A DNA stretch of 64,000 bases from UMGS1889 sp900556055 (GTDB lineage: Bacteria > Bacillota > Clostridia > Oscillospirales > Ruminococcaceae): positions 62,001-126,000 of the forward strand of contig CABQEV010000005.1 in assembly GCA_902463265.1 (NCBI GenBank). Reading direction: 5' to 3'. The translations under genes and the position numbers were made by a program. Shown in pieces: positions 14,787-23,309 of this stretch (position 1 is the first letter of the stretch; each line of letters opens with the position of its first letter). The notes under the pieces are model-generated. The model worked only from the letters and a program-made list of their open reading frames with translations, searched no databases and was not told where the DNA came from.

Positions 14787-17370
14787 CTCTTTTCCTGATC
14801 TCATGCACGGTCGATCTTTCGTGCGGCTTTGTCTCAATTATTGAACGGATCGCCTTTTCAACGGCTTTGACTTCATCATGAAATTCTGAAGCAGGCACTC
14901 TGTATGCACCGTTTCCGAGAATGATTATCTGTTCAGCGCCGTCAGATGTCGCAACACGCACACGATGATCCTTTCCAAGCTCATGACTGACCTTTTCGAT
15001 GTACATATCCGCTGTTTCCGCTTCCTTTGTATAAACAACGCTTATGTTATGGACCTGCTCAATATTCCGATGATTTCCCTTCATTTTATATGCATCGAAA
15101 ACAAGGATCACATTATTCTGCTTAAAACCCTGATAATTGCAGAGGATATTGATAAGCGTGTTTCTTGCAAGATCGAGATTGTCCTTTGCAAGCCTGTTCA
15201 GCTCGTCCCATGCGAAAATGATGTTATATCCGTCAACAAGCAGATATTCCGGACCTTTAGGCAGGGGAGAAGGCTTTGACGGCTTCTGCTCAGCTGTCCT
15301 TTCGGTATGCATCGCATATCTCGGACTGCGGTCGATCTTGCCGTATGTTCTCTCGAATATTGCCATCAGTTCGTCATCGTCAGCAAGACGGGAGCGGTAT
15401 GATGAGAGCTGCTGCTGTGATATCTCTTCATCTTCATTGCGTTCAGGTTTCATTATGCTCGGCAGATGCATATGCTCGGGTACTTCGTCCCACTTTACAA
15501 CATATCCCGCACCATGCGAACAGAAGATGCTGTCGGCTGAATTATCAATGTCCGAATCCGCATCATAGGCTATTTCCTCAACAACTTTTTCCGTGTTATG
15601 GCATGGAAAATATCCCTTGACTTCCATTGAAAGCCTGCCTTTTCCGCCGGTGTATGCGGTCACTTCGCTCTGATAATCCTGCATTTCCGAAACGGGTGCA
15701 GAGCCTGATATTACTGCATTTTCTCCGACAGTCAGCGGCGGTGAAAGCTCTGCCGATCTGTTCTGAAGATCGGTCATGGCACGTCCGACATATGTCTGCG
15801 GAATATCCAGCGTGAAATTGTACCAAGGTTCAAGAAGCACGCTTTCGGCTGAACGAAGTCCCTGACGTACTGCACGATAGACAGCCTGCCTGAAATCTCC
15901 GCCCTCGGTATGTTTGATGTGAGCCTTGCCCGATCTCAGGGTTATCCTCATGTCGGTTATCGGCGAACCCGTCAGCACGCCGAGATGCTGCTTTTCTTCG
16001 AGATGCGTAAGCACAAGACGCTGAAAATTCAGCGAAAGGACCTCTTCACGGCAGTCCGATGCAAAATGAAGTCCGCTTCCTCTTTCGGCAGGTTCAAGCA
16101 GGAGATGAACTTCCGCATAATGCCGCAGCGGTTCATAATGTCCGACTCCCTCAGCAGGCGATGCGATAGTTTCCTTATATGCAATAGTTCCGTTCCCGAA
16201 TGACACGTCCATGCCGAATCGGTCTGATATAACTGTTTTCAATATTTCAAGCTGGATCTCGCCCATCAGCCTTATGTGTATCTCGTTCAGCTGTTCATTA
16301 AGCGTGACCTTCAGCTGCGGATCTTCCTCTTCAAGCTTTCTCAGACAGGTGAGAGCCGTGTGGATATCTGCATCTGGCGGCAGTATGACCTTGTATGACA
16401 GAACAGGTTCAAGCACGGGACTTTCTGCTGTGCGTTCAAAGCCGAGTCCTTCTCCCGCATATGTCTTGGCAAGTCCCGTGACAGTGCAGACAGTGCCTGC
16501 CGGAGCCTCTTCGGCTGTTGAATATTTTGTTCCCGAGTATATGCGTATCTGGCTGACTTTTTCGTCAGTTTCGGGGATAAGGCTTCTGACCTTCAGCGAT
16601 CCGCCTGTTATTTTCATGTGTGTAAGTCTGCTGCCGCGGTCGTCCTCGGTTATCTTGAATATTTTTGCACCGAATTCATTTCCGTAAACAGGCTCGGGGA
16701 TATATTCCGACAGACCGTCAAGCAGTTCGGAAATTCCCCGCATTTTCAGTGCCGATCCGAAATAGCATGGGAAAACACGCCGCTCCGAAACTGCCGCAGC
16801 TATCTCATTATCGGGGATATTTCCTGTTTCAAGAAAGCTGTTCATCATGTTTTCGTCCAGCAGTGCAAGCTCATCATACAGCTTATCCTTATCACGCTTC
16901 GGATCGAAGTCCACACATTTTCCACCAAGCTTTCTGTTCAGATCAAGCATAAGTTCTTCACGGCTGAAATGCGAAATATCCATCTTGTTTATGAAAATAA
17001 ACGTCGGTATCTTATATCCCGCAAGCAGACGGCTTATGGTTTCCGTGTGGCTCTGAACGCCGTCAATGCCGCTTATCACGAGAACAGCGCAGTCAAGCAC
17101 CTGAAGTGCGCGTTCTGTTTCTGCGGAAAAATCCACGTGCCCCGGAGTATCGAGCAGGGTAAAGATATCGCCGTTATATCTGAGCATTGCCTGCTTTGAA
17201 AAAACGGTTATGCCTCTGTTTCGTTCGATCTCAAAGGTATCGAGAAATGCATCGCCCTTATCGACTCTGCCAAGCTTACGTATTTCGCCGCTTCTGTAAA
17301 GCATAGCCTCGGATAACGTGGTTTTTCCCGCATCGACATGGGCGGTCATGCCTATAACAATTCTTTTCAT
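14758..17370 (-). CDS. EF-G/Tet-like translational GTPase fused to a YacP/Rae1-type NYN nuclease domain
   Basis: An 870-residue fusion. Residues 1 to about 640 form a ribosome-binding GTPase of the EF-G/ribosomal-protection family: P-loop AHVDAGKTT (10-18), switch I RGIT (52-55), DTPGH (74-78, catalytic His present), NKMD (128-131), then domains II-V. In the place of the tetracycline-expelling tip loop YSPVSTPADFR of Tet(M), the protein has HIKHTEGGDFR, so I do not call it a resistance protein. After a ~60-residue charged linker, residues 708-830 are a YacP/Rae1-like NYN domain (LLVDGYNIIFAW, VFDAYKMKG, TKEAETAD, ATSDGAEQ) with the acidic residues D713, D759, D788 and D810 intact. Rae1 of Bacillus cuts mRNA in the ribosomal A site. 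Own promoter; trmO overlaps its 3' end. Confidence 0.85.
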   Translation of the reverse strand: MKRIVIGMTAHVDAGKTTLSEAMLYRSGEIRKLGRVDKGDAFLDTFEIERNRGITVFSKQAMLRYNGDIFTLLDTPGHVDFSAETERALQVLDCAVLVISGIDGVQSHTETISRLLAGYKIPTFIFINKMDISHFSREELMLDLNRKLGGKCVDFDPKRDKDKLYDELALLDENMMNSFLETGNIPDNEIAAAVSERRVFPCYFGSALKMRGISELLDGLSEYIPEPVYGNEFGAKIFKITEDDRGSRLTHMKITGGSLKVRSLIPETDEKVSQIRIYSGTKYSTAEEAPAGTVCTVTGLAKTYAGEGLGFERTAESPVLEPVLSYKVILPPDADIHTALTCLRKLEEEDPQLKVTLNEQLNEIHIRLMGEIQLEILKTVISDRFGMDVSFGNGTIAYKETIASPAEGVGHYEPLRHYAEVHLLLEPAERGSGLHFASDCREEVLSLNFQRLVLTHLEEKQHLGVLTGSPITDMRITLRSGKAHIKHTEGGDFRQAVYRAVRQGLRSAESVLLEPWYNFTLDIPQTYVGRAMTDLQNRSAELSPPLTVGENAVISGSAPVSEMQDYQSEVTAYTGGKGRLSMEVKGYFPCHNTEKVVEEIAYDADSDIDNSADSIFCSHGAGYVVKWDEVPEHMHLPSIMKPERNEDEEISQQQLSSYRSRLADDDELMAIFERTYGKIDRSPRYAMHTERTAEQKPSKPSPLPKGPEYLLVDGYNIIFAWDELNRLAKDNLDLARNTLINILCNYQGFKQNNVILVFDAYKMKGNHRNIEQVHNISVVYTKEAETADMYIEKVSHELGKDHRVRVATSDGAEQIIILGNGAYRVPASEFHDEVKAVEKAIRSIIETKPHERSTVHEIRKRDENGDKDNS

Positions 17371-17403
17371 CCAATCGTTCCAATCAAAAAAACATTCAAT
17401 GTT

Positions 17404-17432
17404 ATTTTATCATAATTTCAGCTGTATTTCAA
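17404..17432 (-). promoter_or_regulatory. Promoter of the GTPase-NYN/trmO unit
   Basis: On the minus strand TTGAAA (17427-17432), 17-bp spacer, TAAAAT (17404-17409), 34 bp before the ATG. Confidence 0.65.
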
Positions 17433-17443
17433 TGTTTTTATGC

Positions 17444-17493
17444 AAAAAAATCCCCTCAGACCTGTCCGGTTTTTCGGACTGTGAACTGAGGGG
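17444..17493 (-). terminator. Intrinsic terminator of the esterase operon
   Basis: On the minus strand CCCCTCAG...CTGAGGGG encloses an inner GTCCG/CGGAC stem and is followed by ATTTTTTT. Confidence 0.88.
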
Positions 17494-17505
17494 ACATATC
17501 ACTTA

Positions 17506-18285
17506 TTATTGTTCGGGTGAGTTTTGTACAAGTGAATACAGATTCGCATCATCTCCGCTTATCTCAACGCCTTTGACATTGAAAAGCTCGGTTACAGTCA
17601 CAAACCGGTATCCCTGTTCCTGAAGTGCGGGAATGATCTTGTCAAGCGCAGCAACAGTCTGGAAGTTGTTGTATGAGTCATGGAGCAGGATGATCGCTCC
17701 GTCCTGCACCTGTTCAAGTGTGCGTTCTGTACGCTCATCGATCGTTACCTTCGGATCCCAGTCATCGCAGCCGAATCCGCAGATAAACGGCTTGTCTATA
17801 TTCTGATACATAGTATCATTTACGGCGATATACGGAGGTCTGAAAAACGGTGCGGGCTTGCCGATTATCTCCATAAGCCTGTCATCAACATAGCTTATTT
17901 CCTCTTTGATCTCATCGGCAGTCATCTGATTCATATAGCTGTGAGTTTTTGAGTGGCTGTCTATCTCGCAGCCCATGTCATATGCACGCTTTACGATATC
18001 CTTGGTTTCATCGGTTATGTTTGTTCCGACAAGGAAAAAAGAAGCGGTAACGCCGTATTCTTCAAGCTTGTTCAGGACCTGAACGGTTGTCACTGTGTTT
18101 GGTCCGTCGTCAAAAGTAAGTGCAACGACAGGCTTATCCGGATCAATTTCACGCATTGTTGTTTCCTCCGTGACTTCTGCGGAAGATGTTTCGGAAGATG
18201 CTGTTTCCGCAGTGCTTATATTTGCCGTGCCGCAGCCCGATAAAGACAGAACAGCGGCTATTAGCATAGGAAATATTTTTTTCAT
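17506..18285 (-). CDS. Lipoprotein polysaccharide deacetylase (CE4, NodB domain)
   Basis: A 259-residue protein with a lipoprotein signal (lipobox LSGC near residues 15-18), a ~30-residue Ser/Thr/Glu linker, and a complete NodB domain: TFDDG (metal Asp and catalytic base), HSKTH (two metal histidines), RPPY, DWDP and LLHD. All five CE4 motifs are intact, so it should be active, anchored outside the membrane. Substrates in the family are acetylated xylan, peptidoglycan or chitin. Pairing with the adjacent CE2-like esterase (2-nt gap, same transcript) makes acetylated polysaccharide plausible, but peptidoglycan deacetylation is equally possible. It ends the operon at a strong terminator. Confidence 0.88.
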   Translation of the reverse strand: MKKIFPMLIAAVLSLSGCGTANISTAETASSETSSAEVTEETTMREIDPDKPVVALTFDDGPNTVTTVQVLNKLEEYGVTASFFLVGTNITDETKDIVKRAYDMGCEIDSHSKTHSYMNQMTADEIKEEISYVDDRLMEIIGKPAPFFRPPYIAVNDTMYQNIDKPFICGFGCDDWDPKVTIDERTERTLEQVQDGAIILLHDSYNNFQTVAALDKIIPALQEQGYRFVTVTELFNVKGVEISGDDANLYSLVQNSPEQ

Positions 18286-18287
18286 AT

Positions 18288-19484
18288 TTACCAGTCCATT
18301 ACCGATTTGATCTCAGCGGTCAGTTCTTCGGCAGCCTTGTCATGAGTTGCTGCGGTCGGATGCCAGTCAGCGGCATATCCGAGAGAACCGTCCTGTGAAG
18401 AGAACATGAATGTGTGGATGTTTGTATCGCCTGTTTCGGCAGTATACGCATCTGCTGCCTTCTGTACAGCGGGGAAGAGGTTCTGTCCCATAATGCCGAG
18501 GGTGCAGAAAATCGTGGCATCGGGGTTCTTATCGCGTATTTTCTTCAGGAATTCAACATATGCATCCGTATATTCCTGCTGCTTTTCAGCATCGTTCTTG
18601 CAGTAGCTGTCGTCATTTGTTCCGAGATTTATAACGACAACATCGGGGACATAATCGGAAAATTCCCATGTCAGTGCGCTGGGACTTTTTGTTTTTGCAA
18701 ACTGACCGTATGAAAATCCGACCTTGTTGTAGAACAGGGGCATAATCTGCTTTGGCTTCTTTTCATTCGGATTATCCGTCCAGCCTGATATTATGCCGTG
18801 TCCGCTGAGGGATACCATGCTGTAATCAGCGTCCAGTGCCTCGGCGGTCTTATATGCATATGCTTTGGTCACATCCTCGGTAGCGGTCGAGAAGTGATGA
18901 TTTTCGTCCTCATCATCAACACCGTATCCGCATGTGATGGAATCTCCGACAAATTCTATCTTATGTGCCTTGGGCTCAGTCGGAACGATGGTTTCATCTC
19001 CCGCAATAGTGATAGGCTTGATACCCATTGTTGACATAGCAGCTTCAGACAGCTTTACTACCTTGACATTGACTGTCTTTGCTTCATCGCTTTCAAATGC
19101 AGTAACTGTTTTTGCAGGCTGATCCATTACTTCGTCAACAACACGTTCACCGTCAACATAGACAGCAAATCTTGCGTAGTTTTCGTTATTGTCCTTAACT
19201 TCGGATACTCCGTCGCCGACAAGATCAAGGTCGAGTTTTTTTCCTGTGTATGAGAAATCAACTCCTGTGCCTGAAAATGCGAGCCAGAGTGTGTCGTCCA
19301 TAAGATATGTACGTCCGAGCTGCTTGACGTTAGATGAGTCTGCGATAACTGTTTTCACTGTTTTTTCCTCCATTGATGAAATTGCCGTCTCATTCGGCTC
19401 AGCAGCGCTTTTTTCTGCACATGCGGAAAAAGAAACGCACAATACAGCACATAAAGCTGCCGCTGCGATCCTGGATAATTTCAT
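18288..19484 (-). CDS. Lipoprotein SGNH esterase, CE2-like acetyl-xylan esterase
   Basis: A 398-residue protein with a lipoprotein signal peptide (CVSFSAC lipobox), an N-terminal jelly-roll of the CE2 type (about 45-165: LGRTYLMDDTLWLAFSGTGVDFSYTG, FAVYVDGERV) and a C-terminal SGNH hydrolase domain. The catalytic Ser is in FVGDSITCGYG, the oxyanion Asn in NLGTNDD, and the catalytic Asp/His are in DWHPTAATH. Family knowledge: CE2 enzymes remove acetyl groups from xylan and glucomannan, often at O-6. It is first in a two-gene operon with the CE4 deacetylase. Membrane anchoring rather than cellulosome attachment (no dockerin seen) implies action on oligosaccharides near the cell surface. Confidence 0.85.
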   Translation of the reverse strand: MKLSRIAAAALCAVLCVSFSACAEKSAAEPNETAISSMEEKTVKTVIADSSNVKQLGRTYLMDDTLWLAFSGTGVDFSYTGKKLDLDLVGDGVSEVKDNNENYARFAVYVDGERVVDEVMDQPAKTVTAFESDEAKTVNVKVVKLSEAAMSTMGIKPITIAGDETIVPTEPKAHKIEFVGDSITCGYGVDDEDENHHFSTATEDVTKAYAYKTAEALDADYSMVSLSGHGIISGWTDNPNEKKPKQIMPLFYNKVGFSYGQFAKTKSPSALTWEFSDYVPDVVVINLGTNDDSYCKNDAEKQQEYTDAYVEFLKKIRDKNPDATIFCTLGIMGQNLFPAVQKAADAYTAETGDTNIHTFMFSSQDGSLGYAADWHPTAATHDKAAEELTAEIKSVMDW

Positions 19485-19550
19485 AATATACTCCCTAACC
19501 GAGAAACCGTTTTCATTCTGAAAAAGCTTCTCATAAAATCATATACACTC

Positions 19551-19578
19551 ATTATAGCATATTTTTGAGCGTTTGCAA
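19551..19578 (-). promoter_or_regulatory. Promoter of the CE2-CE4 operon
   Basis: On the minus strand TTGCAA (19573-19578), 16-bp spacer, TATAAT (19551-19556). Confidence 0.6.
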
Positions 19579-19601
19579 AGTGTTTTTGACAAAAAAATCA
19601 G

Positions 19602-19633
19602 AAAAAAGCCGCTTCGGAAAATCCGAAACGGCT
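19602..19633 (-). terminator. Intrinsic terminator of the ABC exporter operon
   Basis: On the minus strand AGCCGTTTCGG / CCGAAGCGGCT is followed by T-rich sequence, 7 bases after the stop. Confidence 0.85.
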
Positions 19634-19639
19634 GAAATG

Positions 19640-21409
19640 TCAGACAGCAAACTGGCTGTTGTAAAGGTTTGCGTAAAATCCGTCCTTTTCAAGCAGCTGT
19701 TCATGATTGCCCTGCTCAATGATGTGTCCGTCCTTCATAACTAGGATAACATCTGCTTCTCGGATAGTAGACAGTCTGTGTGCAACGATGAAGCTTGTTC
19801 TGCCTTTCATAAGGCGTGAGAAAGCTTCCTGTATTTTTATCTCTGTACGTGTGTCGATAGATGATGTTGCTTCGTCGAGAATAAGCATAGGCGGCAGGCA
19901 GAGCATTACTCTTGTGATGCATAGCAGCTGCTTCTGTCCCTGGGAAAGGCTTCCGCCGTCCTCACCGATAACGGTGTCATAGCCGTTCGGGAGACGCTTT
20001 ATAAAGCTGTGCGCATGTGATGCCTTGGCAGCTTCGATTATCTCTTCATCTGTTGCATCGGGCTTGCCCATTATGATATTGTCCCTGATCGTTCCAGATT
20101 TCAGCCATGTTTCCTGAAGCACCATTCCGTAGCTGCTTCTAAGACTGTTTCGTGTAACATCACGGATATCCATGTTTTCAACGCTTATTGATCCGCTGTT
20201 TACATCGTAAAATCTCATAAGCAGGTTGATAATGGTTGTTTTTCCGCAGCCCGTGGGTCCGACGATAGCGATCCTCTGACCGGGCTTGACATCAAGGCTC
20301 AGACCTTCGATAAGCTTCTTTTCGGGGACATAGGAAAATTCAACGTCCTTGAGAGAAACATTTCCCTTAGCGTCAGTGATCTCGGGAGCGTTTTCAGCTT
20401 CGGGAATCTGCGGCTGCTCTTCGATAAGCTCAAAAAGTCCCGCAGCACACGCAAGTGCATTCTGAAGCTCGGTGACAACGCCTGAGATCTCGTTGAAAGG
20501 CTTTGTGTACTGGTTTGCGTAGGAAAGGAAGCAGGAGAGCTGACCTACTGTGAATGGGTTTACTGTGCCTGCCGTTGCGATGCAGGCAAGTGCGCCGGCA
20601 AGTGCAACGCCTGCGTAAACAACGCTGTTTATGAAACGTGTTGCGGGGTTTGTTATGGACGAATAGAAGATAGCACGGAGTGAGCATGAAGCAAGTCTGC
20701 CGTTTATCTCATCAAATTTTTCGAGGGATTCCTTTTCGTGCATAAATGCCTGAATTACCTTCTGACTGCCGATCATTTCATCTATGAATGCGGTCTGTTC
20801 GCCTCTTGTTTCCGACTGAAGACGGAACATTTTATATGTTTTTCCTGCGATGAATTTTGCGATAAAAAGTGAAAGGGGAGTGAGCAGGATAACAACAAGT
20901 GCGATCTTCGGGTTGATAGTCAGCATAAAGATCAGTGTGCCGAGGATCGTCACAATGCCTGTGAAAAGCTGCGTGAATCCCATAAGCAGACCGTCCGCAA
21001 ACTGATCCGCATCTGCTATGACCTTATTGACGATCTGTCCGTATGGGTGAATGTCGATGTAGCTCAGCGGAAGTATCTCGATCTTGCGGAATGCTTCATT
21101 TCTTATGTCACGGACAATGTGATAGGTTATCCTGTTGTTGACGGTGTTCATAAGCCACTGGAAAAGTGCCGTTGCCGCAACGATTATGCCTATTTCAAGC
21201 AGAATGGATGCAATGCCTTTGAGATTGACATCGCCCTTGCCGACGATCATGTCAATAGCACGTCCGATAAGGATAGGCGCATAAAGTGTGAGAGCAACTG
21301 TGGCTGCTGCAAAGATGATCGAGCAGATCATAAGCGGCAGATGTCCCTTGACATAGCGAAGGACCTTTTTCAGCGTTTCTTTCTGAATGCTCTGTTTTTT
21401 TTCACTCAT
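19640..21409 (-). CDS. Heterodimeric ABC exporter, catalytically competent half
   Basis: A 589-residue half-transporter with an N-terminal six-helix membrane domain (about 30-320) and a C-terminal ATPase: Walker A GPTGCGKTT, variant signature LSQGQKQLL, Walker B MLILDEATSSID with the catalytic Glu, and switch His in IVAHRLST. The variant signature here and the degenerate Walker B of the partner fall in the same composite site, the hallmark of heterodimeric exporters of the LmrCD/BmrCD type. The ATG follows the partner's stop without a gap. The substrate is unknown; drugs or lipids are usual for the family. A LysR gene lies divergent upstream. Confidence 0.88.
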   Translation of the reverse strand: MSEKKQSIQKETLKKVLRYVKGHLPLMICSIIFAAATVALTLYAPILIGRAIDMIVGKGDVNLKGIASILLEIGIIVAATALFQWLMNTVNNRITYHIVRDIRNEAFRKIEILPLSYIDIHPYGQIVNKVIADADQFADGLLMGFTQLFTGIVTILGTLIFMLTINPKIALVVILLTPLSLFIAKFIAGKTYKMFRLQSETRGEQTAFIDEMIGSQKVIQAFMHEKESLEKFDEINGRLASCSLRAIFYSSITNPATRFINSVVYAGVALAGALACIATAGTVNPFTVGQLSCFLSYANQYTKPFNEISGVVTELQNALACAAGLFELIEEQPQIPEAENAPEITDAKGNVSLKDVEFSYVPEKKLIEGLSLDVKPGQRIAIVGPTGCGKTTIINLLMRFYDVNSGSISVENMDIRDVTRNSLRSSYGMVLQETWLKSGTIRDNIIMGKPDATDEEIIEAAKASHAHSFIKRLPNGYDTVIGEDGGSLSQGQKQLLCITRVMLCLPPMLILDEATSSIDTRTEIKIQEAFSRLMKGRTSFIVAHRLSTIREADVILVMKDGHIIEQGNHEQLLEKDGFYANLYNSQFAV

Positions 21410-23131
21410 TTATACCGCCTCCTTTTTGAACTGTGAGCTGTAAATTTCATTGTAAATATTGCAGGTCTTAAGAAGATCGTCATGCTTTCCTATGCCGACG
21501 ATCTTTCCGTCATCGAGAACGATTATCTGATCTGCGTGCATGATGGACGATGTTCGCTGAGATACTATAAATACGGTAGGAGCGTAGTTAAGCTCTCTGA
21601 GCGATCTTCTCAGTGCTGCATCTGTTGCAAAGTCAAGAGCTGACGCACTGTCGTCAAGTATGAGGATCTCGGGATTCTTTACAAGCGCCCTTGCAATGGT
21701 GAAACGCTGTCTCTGACCGCCCGAAAGATTTTTTCCGTTCTGCTCGATAACGAAATCAAGACCGCCCTTGCTGTCTATAACTTCCTTTGCCTGTGCAGAT
21801 GCTATTGCGGACATTATCTCGCTGTCGGTTGCATCTTCCTTGCCCCATTTCATGTTATCGCGTATTGTTCCCTTGAAAAGAACAGCCTTCTGGGGAACAA
21901 TGCCTATTTTGCTGCGAAGCTCTTCAAGTGAATAATCCTTGACATTTGCACCGTCAACAAGAACCTCACCGCTTTCGGCATCGTAAAATCTCGGTATCAT
22001 ATTGACAAGCGAGGATTTTCCCGAACCCGTTCCGCCGATTATGCCGACAGTTTCGCCCTTTTTGACGGCGAATGTCATGTCCGTGAGTGATTCAGCGCCC
22101 GCATTTTTATATTTCAGTGATGCATGGCGGAATTCAACTGCATACTTAGATTCGGAAGTGATATGTGTTTTCTCATTGAATTCAAGGCTGGATCTGATCT
22201 CAAAGACAGACTGTATTCTGTTTCCGCAGGCAACGCTCTTTGTGATGTTGATGATAAGATTTGCAAGCTTGATAAGCTCAACAAGTATCTGCGACATAAG
22301 ATTGTAGAGCGCAACTACCGTACCCTGTGTGAGTATGCCGGCTTCAACACGGACAGCGCCTGTCTGTATCAGCCAGATTATAGCAAGGTTGATGATAACA
22401 TAGGTGAGCGGGTTCATGAGTGCGGAGATCTTACCGACAAATTTCTGAGTGGAGGTCAGCTCCTCATTTCTCCTCTCAAACTCATCTATCTCCTCGTTTT
22501 CCTTGCAGAATGCACGTATAACACGCACACCTGTGAGATTTTCACGTGTGATGCCAAGTACCTTGTCAAGCTTCTGCTGTACCTTCTTATAAAGAGGTAT
22601 GCACCAGAGCATGATGCCGAAAACAACAACGGAAAGAGCAGGTATTGCGGCAACAAAGATAAGCGCAGATTTCACGTCGATGGTGAATGCCATTATCATT
22701 GCGCCGAAAACAACAAACGGCGAGCGCAGGAGAAGTCTGAGTGTAAGGTTCACGCCTGACTGCACCTGATTCATGTCGCTGGTCATTCTTGTTATCATTG
22801 TAGATGTTCCGAGAGTGTCTATCTCGGTGTACGAAAGCTTCTGAATATGTTCGAAAAGTGCGTGCTTAACGTCCTTTACGAAATATACCGATGCTTTTGC
22901 CGCAAAATACTGTGCGGTGATGGAGAATGCAAGTCCCGTTACGCCGAGCAGAATAAGCAGCAGACACATTCTTATGACATATCCCTTGTCGCCTGCGGCA
23001 ATGCCGTTATCTATGACAGCGGCGATAACAAGCGGGACAAACAGTTCAAGCACTGCTTCAATGCACTTGAAAAGAGGTCCCAGGATGCATTCTTTTTTGT
23101 AGTTCTTCATATAGCGCAGAAGTTTCTTCAC
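21410..23131 (-). CDS. Heterodimeric ABC exporter, degenerate half
   Basis: A 573-residue half-transporter: six membrane helices (about 15-300), then an ATPase with Walker A GGTGSGKSS and canonical signature LSGGQRQR. Walker B is LILDDSASALD, where the catalytic Glu is Asp, and the switch region reads VSQRTSS, where the His is Gln. Its own ATP site is therefore degenerate and hydrolysis should occur only at the site completed by the partner's Glu. It starts at GTG (23131) with GGGGGT eight bases upstream. First gene of a two-gene operon divergent from a LysR regulator, which may control it. Confidence 0.88.
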   Translation of the reverse strand: MKKLLRYMKNYKKECILGPLFKCIEAVLELFVPLVIAAVIDNGIAAGDKGYVIRMCLLLILLGVTGLAFSITAQYFAAKASVYFVKDVKHALFEHIQKLSYTEIDTLGTSTMITRMTSDMNQVQSGVNLTLRLLLRSPFVVFGAMIMAFTIDVKSALIFVAAIPALSVVVFGIMLWCIPLYKKVQQKLDKVLGITRENLTGVRVIRAFCKENEEIDEFERRNEELTSTQKFVGKISALMNPLTYVIINLAIIWLIQTGAVRVEAGILTQGTVVALYNLMSQILVELIKLANLIINITKSVACGNRIQSVFEIRSSLEFNEKTHITSESKYAVEFRHASLKYKNAGAESLTDMTFAVKKGETVGIIGGTGSGKSSLVNMIPRFYDAESGEVLVDGANVKDYSLEELRSKIGIVPQKAVLFKGTIRDNMKWGKEDATDSEIMSAIASAQAKEVIDSKGGLDFVIEQNGKNLSGGQRQRFTIARALVKNPEILILDDSASALDFATDAALRRSLRELNYAPTVFIVSQRTSSIMHADQIIVLDDGKIVGIGKHDDLLKTCNIYNEIYSSQFKKEAV

Positions 23132-23245
23132 AAAAATATACCCCCATGTGATTGATTTTATTTTGTCTTTATTGTATAATAAAAATTACAACTTCATTAT
23201 TATAGCACACTTTCTGATATTATAAATATATAACTCTTTAACGGA

Positions 23246-23264
23246 CTATACGAATTTTGTATAG
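23246..23264. promoter_or_regulatory. LysR-type box between the ABC operon and the LysR gene
   Basis: CTATAC-N7-GTATAG is a perfect 6-bp inverted repeat containing the T-N11-A core (ATAC-N7-GTAT) of LysR-family binding sites. A weaker ATAC-N7-ATAT follows downstream. Confidence 0.55.
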
Positions 23265-23309
23265 CTATGATACAGCTTTGATATATCATTGATACGGGAG
23301 CAGATAGAT

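Noticed and set aside
14758..17370. Plain tetracycline-resistance gene
   Set aside because: Overall similarity to Tet proteins is clear, but the domain IV tip motif is different and a nuclease domain is attached.
22124..22759. 211-codon plus-strand frame inside the ABC exporter gene
   Set aside because: Shadow of the coding strand; no domain or start signal.
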